DNA of 64,000 nucleotides from Semisulcospira habei (lineage: Eukaryota > Mollusca > Gastropoda > Semisulcospiridae). Each line of letters starts with the position of its first letter. Position 1 is the stretch's first letter. Under the pieces are notes generated by a model. That model did not search any database and was not told the origin of the DNA. It worked only from the letters and a program-made list of their open reading frames with translations. Below, one piece after another: positions 31,707-42,594 of the stretch. The stretch covers positions 232,723,820 through 232,787,819 of the forward strand of contig BTPG01000004.1 in NCBI GenBank assembly GCA_036245525.1, given 5' to 3'. The translations under genes were made by a program, and so were the position numbers.

Positions 31707-31876
31707 ATATTGAGCAGCAATTTGCTTGATATAGTGCCGAAAACAGACAGATGTGCTTACTTAACCCGATCAAAATGTCCTCTTCGTACGACTCGGACAT
31801 TTTGATTCGGGCCTCGTAATCACATCTGCCTGTTATCGGCACTATATCAAGTAAAATGCTGCTCAATAGAATATAA
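31707..31876. repeat. Family G long palindrome, about 75-bp arms
   Basis: TATTGAGCAGCA at the left end faces TGCTGCTCAATA at the right end. Inside, CTTGATATAGTGCCGA faces TCGGCACTATATCAAG, and ATCAAAATGTCC faces GGACATTTTGAT. The centre is near 31,785 (TTCGTACGA). The arms have diverged moderately. Confidence 0.75.
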
Positions 31877-32039
31877 TAATGATCAAAACTAAAAACGCCT
31901 TTCGGCATAAAACAATGGCCAAAAATGTGCATTTCCTCATACACAGGACGAAACCGCACTGAGGATTCCAAAACGAACATCAATGTAAGAAGAATTTTTA
32001 ATCAGTCCGAAAAAAATAGTTATGTCACTCGTTCATAAT

Positions 32040-32520
32040 TTCTTTGTTTTGGGCGGCTGTTTCAGACGTTCATAATTTCTTTATGTTTTGGGCGGCTGTT
32101 TCAGACGTTCATGTTTTGGGCGGCTGTTTCAGACGTTCATAATTTCTTTATGTTTTGGGCGGCTGTTTCAGACGTTCATAATTTCTTTATGTTTTGGGCG
32201 GCTGTTTCAGACGTTCATGTTTTGGGCGGCTGTTTCAGACGTTCATAATTTCTTTATGTTTTGGGCGGCTGTTTCAGACGTTCATAATTTCTTTATGTTT
32301 TGGGCGCCTGTTTCAGACGTTCATAATTTCTTTATGTTTTGGGCGCCTGTTTCAGACGTTCATAATTTCTTTATGTTTTGGGCGCCTGTTTCAGACGTTC
32401 ATAATTTCTTTATGTTTTGGGCGCCTGTTTCAGACGTTCATAATTTCTTTATGTTTTGGGCGCCTGTTTCAGACGTTCATAATTTCTTTATGTTTTGGGC
32501 GCCTGTTTCAGACGTTCTGA
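32040..32520. repeat. 39-bp minisatellite, about 12-13 copies
   Basis: Units contain TTCATAATTTCTTTATGTTT and GGGCGGCTGTTTCAGACG. Shorter units lack AATTTCTTTATG. Early units have GGGCGGC and late units GGGCGCC. Confidence 0.93.
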
Positions 32521-32536
32521 ACAACCACCAAACACA

Positions 32537-33612
32537 TTATTTTGTTGCAGTGGAAATATGTAAACTGTTGAGAGGAGACAAAATGAGTTAATGGATGAAA
32601 TATGTAAACTGTTGAGAGGAGACAAAATGAGTTAATGGATGAAATATGTAAACTGTTGAGAGGAGACAAAATGAGCTAATGGATGAAATATGTAAACTGT
32701 TGAGAGGAGACAAAATGAGTTAATGGATGAAATATGTAAACTGTTGAGAGGAGACAAAATGAGCTAATGGATGAAATATGTAAACTGTTGAGAGGAGACA
32801 AAATGAGTTAATGGATGAAATATGTAAACTGTTGAGAGGAGACAAAATGAGTTAATGGATGAAATATGTAAACTGTTGAGAGGAGACAAAATGAGTTAAT
32901 GGATGAAATATGTAAACTGTTGAGAGGAGACAAAATGAGCTAATGGATGAAATATGTAAACTGTTGAGAGGAGACAAAATGAGTTAATGGATGAAATATG
33001 TAAACTGTTGAGAGGAGACAAAATGAGTTAATGGATGAAATATGTAAACTGTTGAGAGGAGACAAAATGAGTTAATGGATGAAATATGTAAACTGTTGAG
33101 AGGAGACAAAATGAGTTAATGGATGAAATATGTAAACTGTTGAGAGGAGACAAAATGAGTTAATGGATGAAATATGTAAACTGTTGAGAGGAGACAAAAT
33201 GAGTTAATGGATGAAATATGTAAACTGTTGACAGGAGACAAAATGAGTTAATGGATGAAATATGTAAACTGTTGAGAGGAGACAAAATGAGTTAATGGAT
33301 GAAATATGTAAACTGTTGAGAGGAGACAAAATGAGCTAATGGATGAAATATGTAAACTGTTGAGAGGAGACAAAATGAGTTAATGGATGAAATATGTAAA
33401 CTGTTGAGAGGAGACAAAATGAGTTAATGGATGAAATATGTAAACTGTTGAGAGGAGACAAAATGAGCTAATGGATGAAATATGTAAACTGTTGAGAGGA
33501 GACAAAATGAGCTAATGGATGAAATATGTAAACTGTTGAGAGGAGACAAAATGAGCTAATGGATGAAATATGTAAACTGTTGAGAGGAGACAAAATGAGC
33601 TAATGGATGCTG
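32537..33612. repeat. 44-bp minisatellite, about 24 copies
   Basis: Units contain GAAATATGTAAACTGTTGAG, AGGAGACAAAATGAGTTAAT and GGAT. GAGTTAATG and GAGCTAATG variants are interspersed. Many units contain TTAA. It ends about 20 bp before a TTAA-flanked foldback element. Confidence 0.93.
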
Positions 33613-33632
33613 CTAGTTTTTAAACATATTCC

Positions 33633-33845
33633 TTAACTCATTCAGCCCGACGGTCGTATTTCCCAAATTTTGCAGGCGTCATCTAATGGCTATGCACAGT
33701 TGCAGGAGATGGATGGACCATGGTTATTCAAGGGCAGTGCCAGATTAGCTTGGCGCCGACAGGCGCCGAGCTAATCTGGCACTACCCTTGAATTATCATG
33801 GTCGATCCTTCTCCTGCTGTAGTGCGTCAGGACTGAATGGGTTAA
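33633..33845. mobile_element. Complete family B foldback element with TTAA at both ends
   Basis: TTAA is at 33,633-33,636 and 33,842-33,845. Ends are CTCATTCAGCCCGAC and GTCAGGACTGAATGGG. The central hairpin has GTGCCAGATTAGCTTGGCGC on the left and GCGCCGAGCTAATCTGGCAC on the right with a 4-nt loop region (CGACAG). Outer arms TCTCCTGC-type sequence (GCAGGAGATGGATGGACCAT / ATGGTCGATCCTTCTCCTGC) also pair. 213 bp including TTAA; non-coding. Confidence 0.85.
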
Positions 33846-34057
33846 ACAGTTCCATTAAAAAAATACGAATCTATTTCCAGGAAGTCTAGAGCCAAGCCGA
33901 AAGCTATATGCGTTTGACGTCCAATTTGATTCCTGTTCGGATTACGGAGAACGACACTATAGCCAGTTAAACGTGACTGAAAGCATCACTAGAACCAAAG
34001 AATTGAATCAGTCCTGAATCGAGTTTGCTGCGCTGATTTCGTGAACACCTTACAGCT

Positions 34058-34123
34058 GCAAGAGCGACAGATACTCATGAGTCCCCACAGACTGCGGGGA
34101 CACATGCGAATCTAAACATCTTG
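34058..34123. repeat. Family A hairpin
   Basis: GCAAGAGCGACAGATACTCA with TGAGTCCCCACAG pairs imperfectly with CTGCGGGGACACATGCGAAT and CTAAACATCTTG. Confidence 0.65.
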
Positions 34124-34286
34124 TTTGTAATCCGTTTATTTCTGTTTTCATAAAAAAGACGAGGCCATTTTACGCTTAAATTGTGTGGTCTGAGGTACCA
34201 CTGCGATGCTATTTCAACACCAACTGAATACCTATCGGCTCTCCTCCATCTGAGGAACAGACATAAATCGACAGACTGTAATATCA

Positions 34287-34352
34287 GCAAGAAGTATAGA
34301 TTCTCATGAGCCCCTGCGACTATTGGGGCGTATGAGGATCTATGTTTTTTGC
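34287..34352. repeat. Family A hairpin
   Basis: GCAAGAAGTATAGATTCTCA with TGAGCCCCTG faces GGGGCGTATGAGGATCTATG and TTTTTTGC. The arms are partly diverged. Confidence 0.65.
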
Positions 34353-34606
34353 AGACGGAACGGGCGATCTCAGAAACTATGGTTTGCACGTATGAGCTTT
34401 TGTGTGCTTGGTTTGGGAGCTGCGACCTTGGCGTTTAGGTCAACGGAAGGGCCATGGGTTGATCAAGAACGACAACTACGTGCCCAGGAACGATAACAAG
34501 GCTGGATTAGAGGGCCCTCGAAAGTGTCCGGCGAAATCAAAGAAAGCCCACCCTCGTATTTTTCTCACTTTACGTGAAAGGCACATCGATAGTACTTTCT
34601 TTGTGT

Positions 34607-34683
34607 TTAACCCTAACACTGCCGGGGCAAGGCGAAGGCTCAACCCACCTGCACGAGACATAAATCCTCATGAGCCGGGGGTT
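34607..34683. mobile_element. Left half of a family A foldback element
   Basis: It starts at TTAA (34,607-34,610) with CCCTAACACTGCCGGGG and contains the left arm CACGAGACATAAATCCTCAT and GAGCCGGGGG. No right arm follows. Confidence 0.6.
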
Positions 34684-34924
34684 CTTTCTCCGGGTACTCA
34701 GGTTCTTCCACCCCCTCTACTTTGGTACCGGTTTCAGGCCAGTTTATAAATTTCACATACAAGCGATCAACATTTCCGTAACTTCAGTAGCTGAGCTGAC
34801 CCTTCGCACCACGTGAATGTCCTGTGTTTATCTTGTACTGTGTTTGTCTTCAGAGTGAATGCGTGTGTGTCACGTGAGCGTGCGTGTTGGGGTTCAGTTC
34901 GCATCGCTTTGAGCCAATTCGCCG

Positions 34925-36245
34925 AATTGAAGAAAGCGCCTATATAATAACCGTTATTATTATAATATTATATGAGCCCATTCGCCGAATTGGGAAAAAG
35001 CGCCTATATAATAACCGTTATTATTATAATATTATATGAGCCCATTCGCTGAACTGGGAAAAAGCGCCTATATAATAACCGGTATTATTATAATATTATA
35101 TGAGCCCATTCGCCGAATTGGGGAAAAAGCGCCTATATAATAACCGGTATTATTATAATATTATATGAGCCCATTCGCTGATTGGGAAAAAGCGCCTATA
35201 TAATAACCGGTATTATTATAATATTATATGAGCCCATTCGCCGAATTGGGAAAAAGCGCCTATATAATAACCGTTATTATTATAATATTATATGAGCCCA
35301 TTCGCTGAACTGGGAAAAAGCGCCTATATAATAACCGGTATTATTATAATATTATATGAGCCCATTCGCCGAATTGGGAAAAAGCGCCTATATACTAACC
35401 GGTATTATTATAATATTATATGAGCCCATTCGCCGAATTGGGAAAAAGCGCCTATATAATAACCAGTATTATTATAATATTATATGAGCCCATTCGCCGA
35501 ATTGGGAAAAAGCGCCTATATAATAACCGGTATTATTATAATATTATATGAGCCCATTCGCCGAATTGGGAAAAAGCGCCTATATAATAACCGGTATTAT
35601 TATAATATTATATGAGCCCATTCGCTGAATTGGGAAAAAGCGCCTATATAATAAACGGTATTATTATAATATTATATGAGCCCATTCGCCGAATTGGGAA
35701 AAAGCGCCTATATAATAACCGGTATTATTATAATATTATATGAGCCCATTCGCTGAACTGGGAAAAAGCGCCTATATAATAACCGGTATTATTATAATAT
35801 TATATGAGCCCATTCGCCGAATTGGGAAAAAGTGCCTATATAATAACCGGTATTATTATAATATATGAGCCCATTCGCCGAATTGGGAAAAAGCGCCTAT
35901 ATAATAACCGGTATTATTATAATATTATATGAGCCCATTCGCGGAATTGGGAAAAAGCGCCTATATAATAACCGTTATTATTATAATATTATATGAGCCC
36001 ATTCGCCGAATTGGGAAAAAGCGCTATATAATAACCGGTATTATTATAATATTATATGAGCCCATTCGCCGAATTGGGAAAAAGCGCCTATATAATAACC
36101 GGTATTATTATAATATTATATGAGCCCATTCGTAGAATTGGGAAAAGCGCCTATATAATAACCGGTATTATTATAATGTATGAGCCCATTCGCCGAATTG
36201 GGAAAAAGCGCCTATATAATAACCAGTATTATTATAATATGATAT
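34925..36245. repeat. 64-bp minisatellite, about 20 copies, derived from a LINE/SINE-type 3' end
   Basis: Units contain GAGCCCATTCGCCGAATTGG, AAAAAGCGCCTATATAATAA and CCGGTATTATTATAATATTA. The first unit (about 34,905) is preceded by CGCATCGCTTTGAGCC. CGCTTTGAG, AAAGCGCTATATAA and (ATT)n in this order are what I know from many invertebrate LINE/SINE 3' ends, so a retroelement tail seems to have been amplified (inference). The array ends inside a family A hairpin apex. Confidence 0.9.
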
Positions 36246-36292
36246 GAGCCCCGCGAATGCGGATGCAGTGACTCATGAGGGTTGTCTCTTAC
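36241..36292. repeat. Family A hairpin at the junction of two arrays
   Basis: GATATGAGCCCCGCGAATGC begins in the last 64-bp unit and continues through GGATGCAGTGACTCATGAGG to TTGTCTCTTA, the decayed right arm. The next array amplifies this right arm. Confidence 0.6.
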
Positions 36293-36645
36293 GTCCTTTG
36301 TTCTTTATGCGGAATTATTAACTTGGTCCCAGACTCATGAGGGTTGTCTCTTACGTCCTTTGTTCTTTATGTCCAATTATTAACTTGGTCCCAGATTCAT
36401 GAGGGTTGTCTCTTACGTCCTTTGTTCTTTATGCCGAATTATTAACTTGGTCCCAGACTCACGAGGGTTGTCTCTTACGTCCTTTGTTCTTTATGCCGAA
36501 TTATTAACATGGTCCCAGATTCATGAGGGTTGTCTCTTACGTCCTTTGTTCTTTATGCCGAATTATTAACTTGGTCCCAGATTCATGAGGGTTGTCTCTT
36601 ACGTCCTTTGTTCTTTATGCCGAATTATTAACTTGGTCCCAGATT
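36271..36645. repeat. 62-bp minisatellite, about 6 copies, begins in a hairpin right arm
   Basis: Units contain ACTCATGAGGGTTGTCTCTT, ACGTCCTTTGTTCTTTATGC and ATTATTAACTTGGTCCCAGA. The first 23 bp are the right arm of the hairpin at 36,241-36,292. Confidence 0.9.
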
Positions 36646-37075
36646 CATTGTGTCCAGTTTTTTCCACGTGACTGAATGTCGATCAGACTGAAGTGGTGCT
36701 GACGGACAGACTGGGAAATTCGTGATCACTGGCCGCGAAAGGGTTAAGTGAGTAATCGCCAGCTTCGATTGCCCAAGATGACTAATTCTGAGAGAAAATA
36801 ATCTGATCCTGTGACAGTAAGAAGAAAAAGATTTTCAATTCATTATTTGAGAATGTCATGCATTTCGCATCTTAAGTTCCCTTTCTGCGCCAAACTGTGC
36901 CAAAATGAGTTTTTTTTTTAAAAAAGAAGCTCTATACAAGTGGACAAATGCAAATTAAAATCGACCGTGAACATCTGCGACTGTACAGGGAAATTCTGCC
37001 CCAGGACCGAAATCCCCAAATTTTGAAGTTGCCCTCTGAAGGACTGTATTACAATTCTAGAGACAGATCGAGCAT
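36646..37075. other. Spacer with a lone foldback terminus
   Basis: About 36,728-36,747 reads CACTGGCCGCGAAAGGGTTA, a right-type terminus with TTAA and no partner nearby. The rest is unique non-coding sequence. Confidence 0.45.
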
Positions 37076-37190
37076 GATAGTTCAAGGGTGGTGTCGGAAT
37101 AGCTTGGCGCCCATATTCTGGGACCACCTTTGAACTATCAAGATAGATCCATTTCCTGCTGTGGTGTATCGGGGCCGAGTGAGTTCAGGC
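37076..37190. mobile_element. Family B foldback element, decayed
   Basis: CATGATAGTTCAAGGGTGGT with GTCGGAATAGCTTGGCGCCC faces TATTCTGGGACCACCTTTGA and ACTATCAAGATAGATCC. The right end is GGCCGAGTGAGTTCA; TTAA is not kept. Confidence 0.65.
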
Positions 37191-37487
37191 AAAACTGTTT
37201 GACCTTAAAGAGCGCTGATCTAGCCGGAAAACCTAAACTGTAAATGAACCGATCCCTCCCTTTATCAGACGGGTCAAATCTCATTATTGCCAGTGTCCAA
37301 ATGATGTAGTTACCGCGACGGCTCTTGTGGCGGAAAAGGGAGGAAAATTCAGTTTTCTCATGAAACATTCGACATTCAATAACACACAAACCTCTTCACT
37401 CTCCAGCTGATAGACTTCTCCAAACATCACAATGGACGTTTCATGTTTACCCGATTCTGTCCCGACGCACCAAAGCAAGATATGGAT

Positions 37488-37640
37488 TGACCATGATAGT
37501 TCAAAGGTGGTGCCAGAATAGCTATTCTGGCATCACCCTTGAACTATCATGGTTGATCTGTCTCCTGAGTTGTAATGCAGTCCTGAGAGACAACTCAAAA
37601 ATGTGGGTATTACGTACCTGGGACACAATGGGTTCAATGA
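37488..37640. mobile_element. Family B foldback element with shortened apex
   Basis: CCATGATAGTTCAAAGGTGG with TGCCAGAATAGC runs directly into GCTATTCTGGCATCACCCTT and GAACTATCATGG; the GGCGCC apex is lost. Right end is GGACACAATGGGTTCAA. The sequence 37,641-38,143 shows no gene. Confidence 0.65.
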
Positions 37641-38143
37641 TAGAGTAATTAATTAGCCAGTGACTTCATTACTTAGCAAATTAGCAAGACGGGTCTTGGT
37701 TGTACATTATTTAACCCGTCTGCTGTCGGTAGTTCTTTTTTGTCGAACACTGGATTTTCCTGCATGCATTACCTCGACGTAAAACGCCACTGGCTGCTAC
37801 TAAAATGCAAGGCAAAAGACACGGCGATGGCAACACGGAAGAGGACGCCCACGTGGTGAAGTCTATGTAAAATGTAGGGTCGATTCAATCAACACCCACG
37901 CACCATGGTATCGAACCCCTTGCGAGAGACGATTGACGGACGGACACCTACGCTGAAGATGGACAGGACTACCTCTTCGCTCAATGCCTCCACTGGCCAG
38001 GAAAGCTTTACACGTCTACTTTTCGAGTGTCCTTAACCAGAAACAACACCCTGGGTTTAACTTGTTCAGAGTCAGCTGACCCAGATTGTGCTTCTGCAGT
38101 CTTCGTTGGTCCAACACCAAAAAGCCATAAAGAAAATGGTGTC

Positions 38144-38260
38144 AGCAAGGGGTATAGATCCTCATGAGCCCACGAAACTGCGGTAAGTTAGTGCAACTGC
38201 GGGGGCTGATGAGGACCTATGCCTCTTGCAGGTGGGTGGTGCTCACAGTGAACGGGTTAA
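38144..38260. mobile_element. Family A foldback element with enlarged apex
   Basis: Left arm GCAAGGGGTATAGATCCTCA, right arm GAGGACCTATGCCTCTTGC, and TTAA at 38,257-38,260 after CACAGTGAACGGG. The apex contains CTGCGGTAAGTTAGTGCAAC, shared with the element at 8788-9012. The left terminus may be the TTAACCCGTCTGCTG at about 37,710, which would make it about 550 bp. Confidence 0.65.
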
Positions 38261-38282
38261 GGAACAAGCGAGTTCTCGCTTC

Positions 38283-38684
38283 TATAACCCCTTCCCTGCC
38301 AACCTACGTCCATTTTATTTCTGAAACAAACTGACCGACTGAAAGCCACGACTGTCCAGAGAACATGGACACAAACTGGTCTCAGCAAGAGGCATAGATC
38401 CTCATCAGCCCCCGCAAGAGGCATAGATCCTCATCAGCCCATAGATCCTCATCAGCCCCCGCAAGAGGCATAGATCCTCATCAGCCCCCGCAAGAGGCAT
38501 AGATCCTCATCAGCCCATAGATCCTCATCAGCCCCCGCAACAGGCATAGATCCTCATCAGCCCCTGCAAGAGGCATAGATCCTCATCAGCCCCCGCAGTC
38601 TGCGGGGGGGGGGGGAGGGCTCATGAGAATCTATGCCTCTTGCAGTTGGGTGACGTTCACTTTTCTCGGCAGTGAAGGGGTTAA
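38283..38684. mobile_element. Family A foldback element, paralogue of the one at 1-1825
   Basis: It starts ATAACCCCTTCCCTGCC and ends CGGCAGTGAAGGGG with TTAA at 38,681-38,684. The left arm is in about 8-9 irregular copies (38,390-38,600), some with an extra 16-17-bp partial unit (CCCATAGATCCTCATCAG). It is followed by the apex with a G run (about 38,605-38,616) and one right arm. The paralogue at 1-1825 has at least 59 left-arm copies and a longer G run. Confidence 0.8.
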
Positions 38685-38740
38685 AGGTCTACTCTCTAAC
38701 CAAAATGACAGTCGCTGTTTAAAGCGGCCTGCTCTGCTCA

Positions 38741-39315
38741 GGTGGACTGAGTTGAAGAATATAGCCGATGAAGTGTCCTTGCCACCAGAAGAATTAAGCC
38801 GTCAGGTAGACGGAGTTGAAGAATATAGCCGATGAAGTGTCCTTGCCACCAGAAGAATTAAGCCGTCAGGTAGACGGAGTTGAAGAATATAGCCGATGAA
38901 GTGTCCTTGCCACCAGAAGAATTAAGCCGTCAGGTGGACGGAGTTGAAGAATATAGCCGATGAAGTGTCCTTGCCACCAGAAGAATTAAGCCGTCAGGTA
39001 GACGGAGTTGAAGAATATAGCCGATGAAGTGTCCTTGCCACCAGAAGAATTAAGCCGTCAGGTGGACGGAGTTGAAGAATATAGCCGATGAAGTGTCCTT
39101 GCCACCAGAAGAATTAAGCCGTCAGGTAGACGGAGTTGAAGAATATAGCCGATGAAGTGTCCTTGCCACCAGAAGAATTAAGCCGTCAGGTGGACGGAGT
39201 TGAAGAATATAGCCGATGAAGTGTCCTTGCCACCAGAAGAATTAAGCCGTCAGGTGGACGGAGTTGAAGAATATAGCCGATGAAGTGTCCTTGCCACCAG
39301 AAGAATTAAGCCTTC
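38741..39315. repeat. 63-64-bp minisatellite, about 9 copies (second copy of the block)
   Basis: Same unit as 1879-2395 (GGTGGACGGAGTTGAAGAAT). GTAGACGG and GTGGACGG units alternate here, a pattern not seen in the first block. Confidence 0.9.
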
Positions 39316-39334
39316 AAGTTCACTGGTGTACGTT

Positions 39335-39568
39335 TTAATCCCTTCAATGCCGAGAAAAATGTGAACACGATCCAACTGCAAGCGACTTAGATCCTCATGG
39401 GTCCCCGGCGACTGCGGGGGGCTTATGGGGGCCTTATGAGGATCTATGCCACTTGCTGAGACCAGTTTGTTTACATGCATTCTTGGACGGTTTTGGGTTT
39501 AGTCATTGAATGAACATATAGTTCAGACGGAAACCAAAATATACTGACAGTGGCAGGGGAGGGGTTAA
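39335..39568. mobile_element. Complete family A foldback element, paralogue of 2408-2641
   Basis: TTAA at 39,335-39,338 and 39,565-39,568; same length (234 bp) and nearly the same sequence as 2408-2641, with only a few substitutions visible. Confidence 0.85.
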
Positions 39569-39778
39569 CCCAAACTAACGCTAGCCCTAAATTCAAGCAG
39601 CAGCTGGAGCCGAGCGTGGTTACAAGAGGCGTAGACTCTCTCCGCATCTTGCAGAGAAAACCGAGAAGGTCTACATATATAGCTGGGGCGGGCCGGCCGG
39701 AGGAGGACATTTCTAATCGGATATCAATCCGTTCACACGCCTCCATCTTCGTCTACACTTTGTAATAGGGTTTGCTGA

Positions 39779-41255
39779 TAATGGAGGGGCGGGCGGATCA
39801 GTGTGTGGGCAGAGTTGTCCAGTGTACATCGCTCTTTGTTTGCTGATAAAGGAGGGGCGGGCGGATCAGTGGTGTGGGTAGAGTTGTCCAGTGTACATCG
39901 CTCTTTGTTTGCTGATAATGGAGGGGCGGGCGGATCAGTGGTGTGGGCAGAGTTGTCCAGTGTACATCGCTCTTTGTTTGCTGATAATGGAGGGGCGGGC
40001 GGATCAGTGATGTGGGCAGAGTTGTCCAGTGTACATCGCTCTTTGTTTGCTGATAATGGAGGGGCGGGCAGATCAGTGGTGTGGGCAGAGTTGTCCAGTG
40101 TACATCGCTCTTTGTTTGCTGATAAAGGAGGGGCGGGCGGATCAGTGGTGTGGGCAGAGTTGTCCAGTGTACATCGCTCTTTGTTTGCTGATAAAGAAGG
40201 GGCGGGCGGATCAGTGATGTGGGCAGAGTTGTCCAGTGTACATCGCTCTTTGTTTGCTGATAAAGGAGGGGCGGGCGGATCAGTGGTGTGGGTAGAGTTG
40301 TCCAGTGTACATCGCTCTTTGTTTGCTGATAATGGAGGGGCGGGCGGATCAGTGGTGTGGGCAGAGTTGTCCAGTGTACATCGCTCTTTGTTTGCTGATA
40401 ATGGAGGGGTGGGCGGATCAGTGGTGTGGGCAGAGTTGTCCAGTGTACATCGCTCTTTGTTTGCTGATAATGGATGGGCGGGCGGATCAGTGGTGTGGGC
40501 AGAGTTGTCCAGTGTACATCGCTCTTTGTTTGCTGATAATGGAAGGGCGGGGGGATCAGTGATGTGGGCAGAGTTGTCCAGTGTACATCGCTCTTTGTTT
40601 GCTGATAATGGAGGGGCGGGCGGATCAGTGGTGTGGGCAGAGTTGTCCAGTGTACATCGCTCTTTGTTTGCTGATAATGGAGGGGCGGGCGGATCAGTGA
40701 TGTGGGCAGAGTTGTCCACTGTACATCGCTCTTTGTTTGCTGATAATGGAGGGGCGGGCGGATCAGTGATGTGGGCAGAGTTGTCCAGTGTACATCGCTC
40801 TTTGTTTGCTGATAATGGAGGGGCGGGCGGATCAGTGGTGTGGGCAGAGTTGTCCAGTGTACATCGCTCTTTGTTTGCTGATAATGGAGGGGCGGGCGGA
40901 TCAGTGATGTGGGCAGAGTTGTCCAGTGTACATCGCTCTTTGTTTGCTGATAATGGAGGGGCGGGCGGATCAGTGATAATGGAGGGGCGGGCAGATCAGT
41001 GATGTGGGCAGAGTTGTCGAGTGTACATCGCTCTTTGTTTCCTGATAATGGAGGGGCGGGCAGATCAGTGATGTGGGCAGAGTTGTCGAGTGTACATCGC
41101 TCTTTGTTTGCTGATAAAGAAGGGGCGGGCGGATCAGTGATGTGGGCAGAGTTGTCGAGTGTACATCGCTCTTTGTTTGCTGATAAAGGAGGGGCGGGCG
41201 GATCAGTGATGTGGGCAGAGTTGTCGAGTGTACATCGCTCTTTGTTTGCTGGCGG
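39779..41255. repeat. 69-bp minisatellite, about 21 copies
   Basis: Units contain GTGGGCAGAGTTGTCCAGTG, TACATCGCTCTTTGTTTGCT and GATAATGGAGGGGCGGGCGG. GATAATGG and GATAAAGG variants, and GTCCAG and GTCGAG variants, are grouped. The first block has just one unit. Frames of 399 and 328 codons on the two strands are artefacts of the 69-bp unit. Confidence 0.95.
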
Positions 41256-41655
41256 AAAGTGTATTTCTAGCTAAACTGAGAACGGTGAAATTTAATTACA
41301 CCGTGGGGTCCTGGCATGCAACTGGCCCCGGCCTGGCCTTTGAGGGAAGGCAAGCCTATTAGGGGAATGAAGCAACGTATAGCCGAGTTGAACTTTTAAA
41401 TAAAAAACATAAAAAAGCCCCCAAATAAATAACAAAAAACAACAACAAAAAACAACAACAAACGAACAACATAAAAACATATCAATCAATCAACCGAACC
41501 ACTTACCAACCAACCAGCCAACCAATCAACCCAACCAGCCAAGTAAATAACAACAACGCAAGCAACCAGCACACCAACCAACAAGCAAACAACACTTTTG
41601 CTTCTCAGACCAGTGCCTATCTTCACAGGTAAAGTTTTATTGATTTTACAAATGA
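41256..41655. other. Spacer with A-rich and AACC-type simple sequence
   Basis: Matches 3180-3525 of the first block closely, with a different A-rich segment around 41,395-41,465 and the same CAATCAACCGAACCACTTAC tract. Confidence 0.8.
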
Positions 41656-42214
41656 CACTATGCGTCGTCCTGTTTTTACCTCGCGATTGTCAGCTAGATT
41701 ACACTATGCGTCGTCCTAGTTTTACCTCGCGATTGTCAGCTAGATTACACTATGCGTCGTCCTGGTTTTACCTCGCGATTGTCAGCTAGATTACACTATG
41801 CGTCGTCCTGGTTTTACCTCGAGATTGTCAGCTAGATTACACTATGCGTCGTCCTGGTTTTACCTCGAGATTGTCAGCTAGATTACACTATGCGTCGTCC
41901 TGGTTTTACCTCGCGATTGTCAGCTAGATTACACTATGCGTCGTCCTGGTTTTACCTCGCGATTGTCAGCTAGATTACACTATGCGTCGTCCTGGTTTTA
42001 CCTCGAGATTGTCAGCTAGATTACACTATGCGTCGTCCTGGTTTTACCTCGAGATTGTCAGCTAGATTACACTATGCGTCGTCCTGGTTTTACCTCGCGA
42101 TTGTCAGCTAGATTAGACTATGCGTCGTCCTGGTTTTACCTCGAGATTGTCATCTAGATTACACTATGCGTCGTCCTGGTTTTACCTCGAGATTGTCAGC
42201 TAGATTACACTACA
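41656..42214. repeat. 46-bp minisatellite, about 12 copies (second copy of the block)
   Basis: Same unit as 3526-4956 (CACTATGCGTCGTCCTGGTT). Confidence 0.95.
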
Positions 42215-42231
42215 AGCTGTTACAGCCTGCA

Positions 42232-42375
42232 ACGGTTAGAAACTGCCCCTAAGTTTGGCACTGTTAGAAACTGCCCCTAAGTTTGGCACTGTTAGAAACT
42301 GCCCCTAAGTTTGGCACTGTTAGAAACTGCCCCTAAGTTTGGCACTGTTAGAAACTGCCCCTAAGTTTGGCACTG
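42232..42375. repeat. 28-bp repeat, 5 copies (second copy of the block)
   Basis: GTTAGAAACTGCCCCTAAGT with TTGGCACT, 28-bp period (for example 42,241 and 42,269); two copies in the first block. Confidence 0.9.
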
Positions 42376-42381
42376 TACATA

Positions 42382-42594
42382 TTAGCCCTTATAGCACCAT
42401 GGGCGCATTTCCCAAATTTGGGAAGTGTTATGTAACGATTATGTACCACTTGCAGGAGGTGGATTGACCATGATAATCAAGGGTAGTGCCAGATTAGCTT
42501 GGCGCCTGAAGGCGCCAAGCTAATTTGGCACTGCTCTTGAATTATCATGGTCAATCAATCTCCTGCTGAAAGGTGTCGGCGCTGAAAGGGTTAA
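42382..42594. mobile_element. Complete family B foldback element, paralogue of 5031-5203
   Basis: Left end TTAG (42,382) with CCCTTATAGCACC, right end GGCGCTGAAAGGG with TTAA at 42,591-42,594. Both hairpin arms are intact: GTGCCAGATTAGCTTGGCGC and GCGCCAAGCTAATTTGGCAC. The length of 213 bp is the same as the element at 33,633-33,845. Confidence 0.85.

Noticed and set aside
39733..41274. Frames of 399 and 328 codons
   Set aside because: 69-bp minisatellite artefact on both strands; the paralogous block has one unit only.
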